DNA from: Isochrysis galbana
Lineage: Eukaryota > Haptophyta > Isochrysidales > Isochrysidaceae
Direction of reading: 5' to 3'
Assembly (NCBI GenBank): GCA_018136815.1
Contig: CM030940.1
Location: 2,649,915 to 2,713,914 of the forward strand
DNA length: 64,000 nt
Shown here: in pieces, positions 32,746 through 43,700 of the stretch
Numbering within the stretch: position 1 is the first letter of the stretch
Layout of the letters: every line of letters begins with the position of its first letter
The notes under the pieces: model-generated
What the model was told of the DNA's origin: nothing
Seen by the model: only the letters and a program-made list of their open reading frames with translations
Databases searched by the model: none
Program-made: the position numbers and the translations under genes

Positions 32746-34363
32746 ATTTATCAACTAAGTTTATACTTAGACGCGATGGAGCGCGCCGACGCGACTCCCC
32801 TCTCCTTCGGCCCCCCCGCCGAGGGCGCCCCACCAGTGCCCATGGAGCAGCCGCTGTCGAAGCGGCCGCGCCCGCCCACCGAGGCCGAGCAGGTGCGTGC
32901 GACTCCGGTCGCGCCACACGGCCCGTGGCCCCGGCCACACCACCCATGGCAGCCATGCTGGCCTCCCCCATGGGGGGCAGCAGGCTGCTGGCAGCACCCC
33001 ATCAATGCCAGGCTCAAGCAGCCACCCCTCCATTGGGCATGCCTTATGACAGAGGCCCCTCTCGCCTTGGCAAGGGCCGCGCTGCTCCGGCAGCGCGGCC
33101 CGCGGCCGGGTGGCCCCTATGGGCACAACACACACCTCAATGCAGCAAGCAACATACGATCCAGAGTAAGCCCCTCATGCACACCTCACCACACACACGA
33201 AGCATGCTCGCACGCCCCCCGAAGGGACAACACTGACAAGACCCCCTCACCCATTGACTCCACTCGCTCAACACTGACCAAGGTCACCTCCGCCCACGCC
33301 TCACAGGACCAAGATTCCGACGTGGAAAACGACATCACAGACTCAGACGCCTCCTTTGAACTCTCCTTCCACCAAACCGGAGACATCATACTTCAGGACA
33401 CGACGGCGTATGCCGCCATCGTCGAGCTTCTTCTCGAACTCGAGGGCGTGGACCCCGAGCCAGACTTTTGGGCCCGCTCAGCGCGAGGCCCATGGCACAT
33501 AGCGGTCAACGAGGATTGCGCGCAACAATTCGCAAGCCAAATACGGAGAGCACACCATCATCCGCGTCCTAGGCCAAGACCAAGACCTTCCCGTACGCAT
33601 CCGCTTGGAATCCATCGACGAGAAAATCAACAAAAAAGGCACCTCCTCACGCAAAGCCCTCTATGAAGCACTCCAAGACGTCGCCGCCCACATTGTGGTC
33701 GAGGCAGACGGCCTTGCTCAAGCCTCGAAAATCACCTTGAGCGCGCTTGTCAAAGCGGTCGAATCGCAAGGCCTCACCTTCCTGAAGGGGAACCGTGAGC
33801 GAATGAAACTCGAAGGTGAGTCGGGCACTTTTGTGTCGAAAGTAGCCCACTCATCCCGCTGGCACCTCTACGTCTCCGCGGCGCAAGGACAAGGAACCTT
33901 CCTATCAGGCAACTTCCCACGCAAAATCATCCTCACCATCGACAACAAAACGGTGCCGGTAAATTACGCCGTCCGGGCATGCAAGCCGATCGCCATGCCC
34001 CCCAACATCCAATCCCCCCACAAGCTCATGATCCACGGAAGCACCAAAGGGTGCAAAGGTTGGCGCCCAGAGGTAGCCCTCGGCCTCTCACCGATACACC
34101 GCATCTGCGAATGCGATGCAGAAGCCGCCAAGCGCAGGGAACGCAATGAAACGCGCAAGATCGCTCCCCGCCCCAAGTCGGCCCACGAAGCGCTCGGTAA
34201 AGCTCCCCCCAAGCCTTGCGCTCGCTTCACGCAAGGGCTCTGCCTGCGCAACAAACGCGGGGTGCGCTGCAACCTCTCACACGAGGTCCCGGGCGCATGG
34301 AGGGGGGAACGGCAGCTCTCCCCTCCGGCGCTAACGTCTAACGTGTCTTCTTGCCTTGTTTAG
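32746..34363 (+). pseudogene. Repeated ORF family (CCCH-type finger), copy 1, frameshifted
   Basis: Starts AACTAAGTTTATACTTAGAC before an ATG at 32776, as in copy 2. The first frame runs to 33666; the homologous frame continues at 33605-34363. Against copy 2 there is one extra base near 33532 (TTCGCAAGCC versus TTCAAGGCC), which breaks the reading frame. Features in order: Pro-rich start with a basic SKRPRPP; an acidic segment; a conserved core (FELSFHQTGDIILQDTT, DPEPDFWARSARGPWHIAV, GTSSRKALYEALQDVAAHIV); and a C-terminal Cys/His cluster CARFTQGLC, RC, NLSH resembling a CCCH RNA-binding finger. Best guess is ORF1 of a non-LTR retrotransposon or another mobile gene. No reverse transcriptase is attached. 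A GTGCGT follows PTEAEQ, so an intron there is possible. Confidence 0.6.
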
Positions 34364-36106
34364 GTGAAAGAAGACGGGAGACGGGAGACGGGGGGCGAGC
34401 CAGAGCCAAAGCCAGGAGGGAAGGGCCTGGCTCGCCGCGGCCGACTCCGCCCGTGCACTCTAGGGAAAACGGGGTAAAGGGTAAAGGGGCGCTTAGATAT
34501 GGTCCGGTGCCGATGCCTCCCCCCCCCGTCTGATGACCGATGACCGATGACCGATGATCTCACGTTCATATCTCCCCTCAACTACCTATATAATTGGTTC
34601 ACATTCGCATTGGGGAGGACACGCTCCCTCCCCTCTCTCCCGGCCCACCCTGATAGGGGGGGAACCGCCCACCCTCCTCCGTTGCCCTTTGGCAGGCAGG
34701 GTAGCGATTCTAAGGCCGCCCATATTACCGCCACCGCTGTTGGCCCCGCCGCCTTGGCCCCCTCCCCCCTCCGCCGCTGCCCCGCTGCCCCGCCGCCGCT
34801 GCCCCCGCCGATGCCCGCGCCACCGATGACCCAACCGCTTCGGCCACTGCCACCTTGGCCCCCGCCGCCGAGGCCCCGCCGCCGATGACCCAGCCGCTTC
34901 GGCCCGCATCGACGCACCGACGCCACCCCCGCCGAGGCCCGCGCCCGGAAGGGAGTTAGTTGGAGCCGGGGGGGGGGGCATGATGAGGCCTCCCCCCCAT
35001 GTGAACTAAGTATAGATTTAGTTGTTGAGAGGGGGGAGAAGGCGAGTGATTGATGAGCGTGTCGGGCTGGTATTCATCGCCGTTAGCCGTGCAAGAGCCG
35101 TCGCACGTCGCGACTCGCGAGCTCGCGAGCGCGGGCCAGGCAAAGTGTGCTAGAGTAAAGCTAGTGAGAGTAGCTCATTTAGCACTATCATAAAGTTGCA
35201 TCCCATATAAGTATTTGGAACCCCAATACCTTGTTCCTTGTAGACCGGCATGCGCCATTGCGCAGGCGGCATTGCATATGACTGCTGTGCTGCTAGTGCT
35301 CATTATTATCATCATCGAGACAACGTATCATTGGAGCACACTGACTAGTGACTAGTATCCACAGATGACCACTACGACATCATCATCCAGCTCAGTCGCG
35401 CATCCCACGAGTGATTGCTTGAGGTGCGCATCCAACAAAAAGCAAAAAGAAGAGGACTATTGACATATCCCTATTTTGACAAATGTGGCAAGTGGCAAGT
35501 GGTGCGGCACCCATCATTACCGCACCCTGACCTCGGGGTCGGGGATCGTTGCTCCCATCTATCTGGCGTCTGGCTCATGATCACTCGTCATCACTAGCGC
35601 ATCTCGCGCGCTGCATCGGGCCTGCTTCAGCGGGTAAAAATGGGCGCGAAGCAAGATTGCTCGTTAGTTGTGTTGTTGATCGTTGAGCTTCAAGCTTCAA
35701 GGGACGAGCTGCCATGCTGAAAACATAGAGAGACCAAAAAATGGTCGAGGCTGGGCCGACCTCGATAAATATTCACATGAGTACCGTAAGATGATCTCTG
35801 TAATAGAGCCACGAGCGTGACCTGTGCCGTCCGTACAATAGCTGCGCGCAATCTCTTCCTAGAAGAACAGAAAAAAGTGCAGCTATACAATTCTAGAAGT
35901 CGTTGTGACTGGCAGCAAGAAGAGCGTCATTTGGTTTCAACTGATCATGCGCACTAGCGCGAAAGTTTCAGCGGTGGGAGATGCTGCCGATCGGTGATTA
36001 GGTTGGCGTGTATCATTGGAAATTACGGTATACTCGCGGCCTTGGATGGGAGGAGCTGATTAAGGCCCTGAGTAGACGCAGTAAAAGCCACAAGAGAACA
36101 TCAAAG
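34364..36106. other. Intergenic, no gene seen
   Basis: Contains CTTAGATATGGTCCGGT at about 34492, also present beside repeat R1 copy A (3839), ATGACCGAT triplets (34533-34555), and CCGCCGMTGCCC-type simple repeats (34740-34930). No coding signal recognised; the long GC-rich ORFs on both strands are composition artefacts. Confidence 0.5.
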
Positions 36107-36670
36107 CTATTCGCCCTGGTTCGACTGTGCGTCCGGCCCGAAGCAAAGCATGTGTGCATCGACAACTGATGGGCGCAGCTTGGTGCCGAACATGAAATTC
36201 ACAAGATTCTGGTTGTGAACAATGCGGGCAGTAGAGACCGGTAAGTTGTGGTGATCAAATCGCAGAAGGCCCCTTCGTTTTCTCAATAGCTCTTGGAGAT
36301 CTTCTGTCCACTCGAGCATCTCAGGGTCATGCGTGTACTGAGAAAGGGCCGGCTCAAGGTAGAAGATTGCCTTCATATATTTCTCGTTCGCCTGCTTGAA
36401 GCGCCCTGAGCGATGCGCTTTGTCCGCAGCCATGCACATGTTGATCATCAGTGTGGCCATCAGCACAGAGGGTTTGACTCGGTTCCAGAAGTTCTCAGGG
36501 AGATCGACACGAAGGGGCTCGATCCCTCGTTCGAGGATGACTGGAAGCCGGCGATCATCATGCAGGTCATGACTTCGCTTGCCGAGCATCAGGACAGGCT
36601 TAGCCATCGTGTCGGCGGCAGAGCTGAAGCTGATCAAGCGGATGCGGCCGACTACGAGTATCGGCAGCAA
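36107..36670 (-). CDS. Unknown protein, possibly TPR-like helical
   Basis: 187 codons on the minus strand; a second ATG (MAKPVLMLGKR) 22 codons in is an equally good start. A segment MAADKAHRSGRFKQANEKYM followed by KAIFYLEPALSQ has the spacing of a tetratricopeptide-like helix pair, then a charged stretch ELLRKRRGLLRFDHHN. No family recognised. Lower GC and balanced composition compared with the flanks support coding. No introns are needed. The neighbours are transposable elements, so it could also belong to one. Confidence 0.45.
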   Translation of the reverse strand: MLPILVVGRIRLISFSSAADTMAKPVLMLGKRSHDLHDDRRLPVILERGIEPLRVDLPENFWNRVKPSVLMATLMINMCMAADKAHRSGRFKQANEKYMKAIFYLEPALSQYTHDPEMLEWTEDLQELLRKRRGLLRFDHHNLPVSTARIVHNQNLVNFMFGTKLRPSVVDAHMLCFGPDAQSNQGE

Positions 36671-37000
36671 TTATTTACAAGAACTGATACTTGAAGGAAT
36701 GTGTCCGCCTTGGTTCCAGCCGAGCTCATCTGCCGCGGTTCCCCCCGGGGCGATCTTTGGAACTCGGGACGTGTTTTTTTCAAGAAATTCTTTGCCCTTT
36801 CCTCCCTCTCCCCCCCCCCCCCCCACCTCCCCCAGACTCCCCCCTCGTGTCGTCGGCGCCCGTCTAGTGCGCTGTCTTCGGTCTCGCAGGCCAGGCTTCT
36901 TCAGCCTGCAGGGGGATTCATTCGTCGGCCCGGGAGCGGAAATTGGGGTCGCGCGCGGCTCCGCCAGCAAAGAGGGCCAGCGACGCCACACTGCTCGCCT

Positions 37001-37034
<34 letters not shown>

Positions 37035-38435
37035 CCACTCGTCGCGATGCCGTCGGCTTCGTAGCGGCGGCTCTACGCGGCTCGTGTCCTATTCGCCAAA
37101 GTCAATCGTGCGCGACGGAAGAGGCGCCGCAGCGCGATGGCAGTCGCTCAGTCTCGCGACTCTCGACGCACGGCGCCAGCAAAACACGGCGCGGACGGCT
37201 GAAAGACGAAGACGGGCAGCACGACGCGTGTGCGCACGCATCAAGCGCTCAAGCGCTCTCATATGCTAATGTCTAATGTGCATGTAATGTGATGAGTCCC
37301 TGTGCCATCGAATGCTCCCGCGCCCCGATATTTTAGTACTCTAGTAAATTTTTGTTGATTGATGAAAATGGGACTAACCCACGGTTTGGCTCCGGCCAGA
37401 ATTTCGAGAATTTTTTTTAAAATTTGGGTGGATCTAGGCGATCCTACTAAAAAAGATATTTGACCGAAATTTGGGTGCGGAAGCCTCGAAATTTTGTCGC
37501 ATGGGCATGGGCGCATGGCACCTACCCCTACCCCGCAACGGCTGGCCGGCCGTTCATCGCGGAAGAGGCTCAGGCGCCACTCCTGGCAAGGGCAGGGCGA
37601 GGGCGCGGAGGAGTGCAGCTCACAGCCCTCTTCCTCCCGTCCTCCCGTCGGGCGTCGCGGCGTCGCAAGTAGTGGAGTTAGACACGCAGTTCGAGAATGA
37701 AAAAAAAATCCAACTGGGAAGATGCGCACCTGCACTGAGCCGCTGGCCGTTGCCGCACGCCGACGCAGGTGAAGACGCAGGTGAAGATGTCCCTGCAGGC
37801 CTGCAGAGACCCCGGCAGAGCCCGGGGGCGGGCGGGCGGGTCATCTGAGCGCCCCGGCTTGCATTCATGGTCATGTCTGGGGCCTAGGCTCCTTCAGACG
37901 GCGAAGGGGTAGCGTTGCGCACTCCCGGGGTTGCTGGAGTGCTGCAGCGAGAAACTGCGAGGATGCTGCTAAGGCCGTACGTAGAGGTCGCCAGTCGAGC
38001 GCCTGAAGTCAGTGGTGTCGCAGATTTGGCAACCAGTGGTGAGTCAGGCGCTCTCCGGCTGGGCTCCTTCAGAAGGCGAAGGCTTAGCGTCACGCATTCC
38101 CAGTGTTGCGTGTTGCGGGAGTGGTGCAGCTTGCGAGAGTGCTGCAGCGACGAACGACATATGCAGATATGACAAATCTACCCAAATATGCAATTGCATA
38201 TGCTGCATATTTCTACCTGGGCCTACGGATCAAACACCAGTCGCCACACAACACCTATGACCACTGTACTTCTCACACAAACAACCACCATAACAAACGA
38301 TAACAAACCCTGCCGTGACTCTGTAGTCCCAGACATAGCCATGGGAAAAGGCGCGAAGCTCGACAGAAAACAACAGCGTGATGCGTGGAGACGAAGTTGT
38401 TTGATCTGAGCGAGGATTTACCTTCTATTTTCAAG
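36671..38435. other. Intergenic with C-runs, no gene seen
   Basis: C-runs at 36810-36822 and 37003-37031. CGAAATTTGGGTG and CTCGAAATTTTG strings (37460-37500) resemble those at 19435-19495. GCTCCTTCAGAxGGCGAAGG occurs twice (37888 and 38064), a roughly 175-bp imperfect duplication. No gene recognised. Confidence 0.4.
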
Positions 38436-39538
38436 CGTTGAATAGGGCGGTCAAACAGGGTTTTTTTATTAGGGGTGAAAAAATGACCATCTCACGGTTA
38501 AGGAAATTTCAGAATTTTTTTCGGTAGAAAGTTTCCAATACACCCAACAAACACATATCCGGGCCCCATTGGGACCCAGACCTCCCCCTTGGGCCCCCAC
38601 AACAAAACGTAAGCAAATATTGACGAAAGACGCTAAAGTCGGAAAGGGCTTAAAGAGCTCAACTTCAAATCGAGACCGGGCGCGGTGCATGCCCGTTTTC
38701 GACGATCCATCAAGATGGGGGGCCCAGCCATACACCAAATGCCCGGAGTGCTTTCGTTGCGCCGTCGCGCGTCATCAACAGCATAAAGTATTTCTGATGC
38801 CACCTGCCAAGGCCACCACCTAGCGGCAGACAATGATTTCTGCTCTGGGTGGTGGGTTCCCGCGAGATGCGCTATGAGGCGCTCTGGCAGGATCTTGGCC
38901 TTTCCTGCCCGCCGCAGCGTAGAGCGCCACGACAAGGCCCGTCCTGAGGCCACCCACGGGTCTCGCCTCATCGATCAATGCCGGATCTGGCACTGTCCGA
39001 GAGAGGATGGCCGCGTAGGCAGCCTCAATGCGCAGGCTCGTCAGCCACGCGTGGACGGCCGCGTTGGAGAGCTGGTCCTGGTTCTCGATGCCGAGTTCGA
39101 GAGAGGGCGAATCCTGCGAGGGGCGGGTCGGGATGGTCGGGATGGGGCCTCTGGTAGCCAGGGTAGCCGCGTGCGCTCGCTGTGAGGAGCTGGGTGGGCT
39201 GCGCGGGCAATGATGCCAAAGGGTCAGGGGGTGGTCGGACTGTCGGCAGCCCGACACGGCGCTGCATCGGGCGGGAATCAAATGCCGAATGTAGCTTAGA
39301 TATAGAGGAACCGATCCCCCCGCGGGCGCGACCGCCCATTCTTTACGGGTAGAGCGTGAGTGCGCGTGACGGAGGGGGGGAGGGGGGGGGCGAATCGCAC
39401 CATTTCTTGGCGAAGATTTTCGTAGCGTCAGGTAGCCCCCCCGGGAGGTTTTTTATTGGGCATCGCGCCACGGTCAAAAAATGCAGCCCAACCCTTACTA
39501 GTAGTTAAAAAGCCCCTGTTTGACCGCCCTACGTTGAA
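38436..39538. mobile_element. TIR DNA element with 7-bp target duplication
   Basis: Element 38443-39531 (1089 bp). It starts TAGGGCGGTCAAACAGGG and ends with the exact inverse CCCTGTTTGACCGCCCTA. CGTTGAA flanks both sides (38436-38442 and 39532-39538). The TA-GGG terminus and a 7-8 bp duplication suggest a hAT-like family. No transposase is encoded; a minus-strand ORF at 38820-39281 has no recognised domain, though part of it is shared with the partial copy at 28340-28769. Confidence 0.75.
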
Positions 39539-39869
39539 AATAAAAGTCCTAAGAAGAGATCCGAAGATATCCGGGACACCGGGACACCAAAGTCATACAT
39601 AACTATGGACATTTGATCGCTCAATTCGATTGATGCCCCACAATTGACGGAACGACACCTCAAGCAAATTCCGCTACAACAAGGAACAAGGAAGGAGGGG
39701 GGAAGCAGCCCAAATCTCTTGTGACCTGGGAGGCCAAGATGAAGGGAGCAACAGCTCTACCTATGAGGAAAGTGCAGGGTAGCCTACAAGAAACATAGGG
39801 GAGATGCAGGAAGAACCTGCTGTGCGGGCTATCTCGCTATCTCAGGCTTGAGATTGGGAAGCTTCTCAG
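39539..39869. other. Flank of the large retrotransposon, no gene seen
   Basis: Together with 50497 onward this is the pre-insertion target locus. No coding signal recognised. Confidence 0.5.
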
Positions 39870-39874
39870 GGGCC

Positions 39875-40772
39875 TGTCAGAGCAAGGCTCATCTCACTCT
39901 TGGAGATGGCCTGCGAGGGCGCGCCGGCAGCTAGCGCGGAACGCGGTTCTTGTGGGGAGCTCATGGAGCTTTCCTCGGGGGTGACTACGGGCATGGTGAT
40001 CGACGCACGACGCACGACGCACGCACGGAGCACGGTGGGCGCGGAAGTGCGAAAGGAGGCTTGTGGGAGGTGGTGGCAGGCGACTGGGGGTGGCTCAGGC
40101 GCGTGCTTGACTTGTATTGACTCGTTGACTCGGGGTATAGACTCGGGAACTCGGGGGGACTCGCTTGGGAACACGGTGGGACTCGACGAAGTTGCTACAA
40201 AAATCACTCACAAGAAACCAAAAACCAAAGTCCTTGGGCTCAGAAAACTAACGTAAACACTCCGGAATCATACGATAAACAAACCCCTCCCCGCGCGGCG
40301 AAGGCTGAAGTCGCGATCGCTCGTCATGCGCGAAGATATACGGAAAGAGAGCGCATAACTACGCCACCGAAGGGTTCGAACTATCGTTAAAGTGGAACTC
40401 GTCCGCTGAAGCCAACGCGGAGGGTCGAGGAGAGATCCAAAATCGCGCCGGGGGAAGAAGGCGATGTGCGGAGAGACCTTCTAGACAAGCAACGAGCAAG
40501 GGGCGACGAAACAAGACGCGAGACGCGAGGCGCGTGCCATTCGTTCTTCCTTTCTTTCATCGAAACCGCGACGAAACTAACATTAAACGTCGGTGCCCCC
40601 TCCGCGAGGATCGCGAAGAAGAACGGACGAGATGGAGGCAATCATCGAAGGAACCGCGAGAGGAATCGAAGCGAGGGGGGGAACAACGACGGCCGGAGGA
40701 AACGAACCGCGCGCGGGGGAGAAGAGAACCTCGCGCGGGGGGGGGGATTAATATAACGGCCGGAGGCGACGG
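39875..40772 (-). repeat. 3' LTR of the large retrotransposon, 5'-truncated
   Basis: Matches 49089-49986 of the 5' LTR without indels. In minus orientation its left edge (40772) joins directly to the middle of the RT coding sequence, marking a deletion junction. It still contains the gag start region, giving an orphan ORF at 39866-40207. Confidence 0.9.
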
Positions 40773-43700
40773 GAGATATTCAGCCGAGGTGGCAAAGAAA
40801 ACGCATTTCGACATCTTGCAAGTGAGGCCCGCCCAGATGAGACGTTCCAAGACAAGATCAAGACGGTGTAACATTTGTTGGAATGACGACTCTTCCCTGG
40901 CCTGCAGCGAGTCACCTACACCTGTCGACCAGGCGCCGACATCATCCAAGTATGGCATACAAATCTCCCATGCCAGCCCACCGAGAACGGCGTCCATGAG
41001 GCGGCACATATACGAGGGACCGGATTGAACACCGAAAGGCAAGTAATTGAACTCGTACTTGCCGCGATGAGTAGTGAACGCGGTGATATGTTTATCGGAT
41101 TCTTTGATCGGTATACCCCAGAAACCAGATGCCAGGTCCAGGGTGCAAAGGAATAGAGAATCGAGGTTGCCTTGACCGGACGACAATCGGTCGATGGCTT
41201 CTACCGTGAGGGGAAGAGGGCTGTCCTCTAGACGAAGCTTGGAGTTGACGTCGCGATAATCTACGCAGAAACGTACGGAGCCATCCTTCTTAGTGACTAA
41301 CACGACTCGAGAGGCCCACGACGAATTTGATTTCCTAATGATGCCCGCGGACTCCATCTTGCAAACTTCGTCCTCTATGATCTTCTCACCCTCTCGTCCA
41401 ACTCTAGACGGTGCGTGACGGTGAGCTTCGGCTCCGGGGTTGAGCGGTAGCTCTACCTCCATCACGTGAGTGTGATTCGGGTTAGTCGGGTCAATTGCGA
41501 AAGCAGCGATACGTCGGGCCAGTAGACGACGAACTTGTTCACGTTGGGGCATCGAGAGACGGCCCTCGGGGTCGATCTTGGCTGCCTCGAGGAGCTTGCG
41601 TTGGTCCTCGTTGAGCGACTCAATCACATCCGGCGAGTTATTGTCACCGACGCGGTGATAAGTTCCAGCGTGAATCTTGAATCGAACCTGTAGCGAAGCT
41701 ACAGGATGGAACGACGGAAGGTGTAGTGGTTTGGGGTCAGTATTGGCCACCGTAACCGCGATGGTGTGGTCGGATTTCGGCCTCTCTACTTGAGGGATGA
41801 CGAGCGGAGAGCTGTCAATAGTCTCGCGTGTAGGGAGCCGGTCCACGAGCATGGCGCAGTCTTCGTGTTCTCGAAGAGCTAGCGGAATTCGGACGTGAAA
41901 CGTCGCCCGATGATAGGCCGGGATCGTGATAGGTTCATGGGTATATAGGAGGTACTCGGAGCCACAAGACGCCGGCGCTTTGGCGGCAAACTCATCGGCC
42001 GTGTTGAAGAGCGGCTCGGAGACTAGCTGGTTGTCGTTTTCGGCGGCTTGCGGCCCTCGGAAGAAGTCAGTCGTGATTGGGTTCGCGGAGGTCGGACAGA
42101 CCTGTGCACAAGTCATGCTGACAGGGACCACCGCTATCGGTGACGTCGAGACGCGAAAGATCGGCGGAGCGTCGGGGCTTGGACTGCCATTAACCTCAAG
42201 AGGAGCCACCGTGGATGGGGCACCGAGGGTGATAGAGCCGTCCGCGCTGTCGGAGGCGAGCTGAATCGAAGCGGCGTGCGTAGCTAAGAAGTCGTTCCCG
42301 AGCAGTAGCATCGGGTTGCCTTCAATCACCATGAACGTATGACGAAAGAGAAATCCACCGACGGAGAAAACGATTCGAGCCTTGCCTCGCGTGATAAGAG
42401 GTAGGCCGTCTGGGCCATGGAGCGGTGTCACTACGGCTTGCGGCAGCCGCTCGACGCATGCGTCGTTGGGTAGGCTGGACAAGAGGGAAGTGGTCACGAC
42501 CGACGGGCCAGCTCCGGTGTCAGCGAGTGTGCTGTTGACCGTGAGGGCGGAGTCGGCTAAGATTACTCCTTCTTTGCCGGCAGCCTCGCCGGAGCGGCAG
42601 ACCATTAGATCTCGAACATATAGACAATGCCTTGGGTAGGCAGATGGTAGGGTATCCACGACGCTCTCCGGCCGGTGCGCGGTCACGTGTGCAATGGTGT
42701 CGGACAGGGACGGGGTTGGTCGCCAGCGTCGTTGCTCGGGTGAATTCGTCGTCAAACTGGTCGTCGTCTCTTCGGGTACTCCGACTGCCGCTATCGTGGC
42801 AGAGGGCCTAGAGGGGTCGTCCTCGTTGGTAGCGGTACAGGGTGATAGCTTGGGACTAGTGTAGCCCAGGCCTCTCTTGTCGGTGGGGTGCCTCGGGTGG
42901 TCGGACATCTTTTCCCAATCTTTCTCGAGACGGGCTTGGGCTTCTGTCTTGGGTCTTCGAACTAATGAGGCTAGCTCTTCGGCGCGGATGCCTTTGGCTT
43001 CCACGAACTCGATCGGCGCTCGGACGGCAGCGGCGAGGTCGGATTCCTCGTCGGCGTTTCGTCCGGCTAGAGCTTGCGCTCTTATTTCGTCAGCGGTTTC
43101 GAGCGTGACGTTGGACCATTTCTGGTCCCCGTTCACTCCGAATGATTGCCATTGTTGGCGCCGCTTCCGGAGAGTCGTCGGCGTCGTCGGACGCGGCGAG
43201 CTCGCGCGTGCCGGAGGCGGGGCGGTCCATGGAGAGAATGGGTCGTGGAGTGTAGACTCGGAGGCGTGGAGTGGCGTGTCGTTGTCGTGGTTATCGTGGG
43301 TTTCTTTTTGGTCTTCGTGGTTGTCTGACTCGGGAGTAGCTGGACGGGAAACAACGGGGTCGGAAGAAACTTCACTCGTTTCCCTCCCCCTCTCATAACG
43401 ATGAAGAGCCGACCACGGCTCGTAGGCGGTAGCCTCGGTCGAGCTAAGTGAAGGCCGGTCCAATAGGCTGCACCGCGCGCAAGCGAGTAGCTCTAACGCG
43501 GACAATTTCTTCGTCGACGTCTGGTCTCGCTGTTGGCTCAAATGTCGAAGAAGAACAGGCATCCAATGGATCGCCATCGCTCCAGCTACACCGACGTAGG
43601 TGCGGCTGCGAAGAGCGCCACGGTGCGGTGAAGGAGAGAGGTTAGCCATGGCCGACTCACGGCCATCCACGACGCAAGTTGGCTGGAGGGGCGGCAGCCC

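Noticed and set aside
40373-40392. GGGTTCGAACTA string in the LTR, resembling a tRNA T-loop
   Set aside because: No matching acceptor stem or anticodon arm could be assembled around it.
40557-40772. Last 72 codons of the pol ORF
   Set aside because: They read into the truncated LTR past the deletion junction and are not RT sequence.
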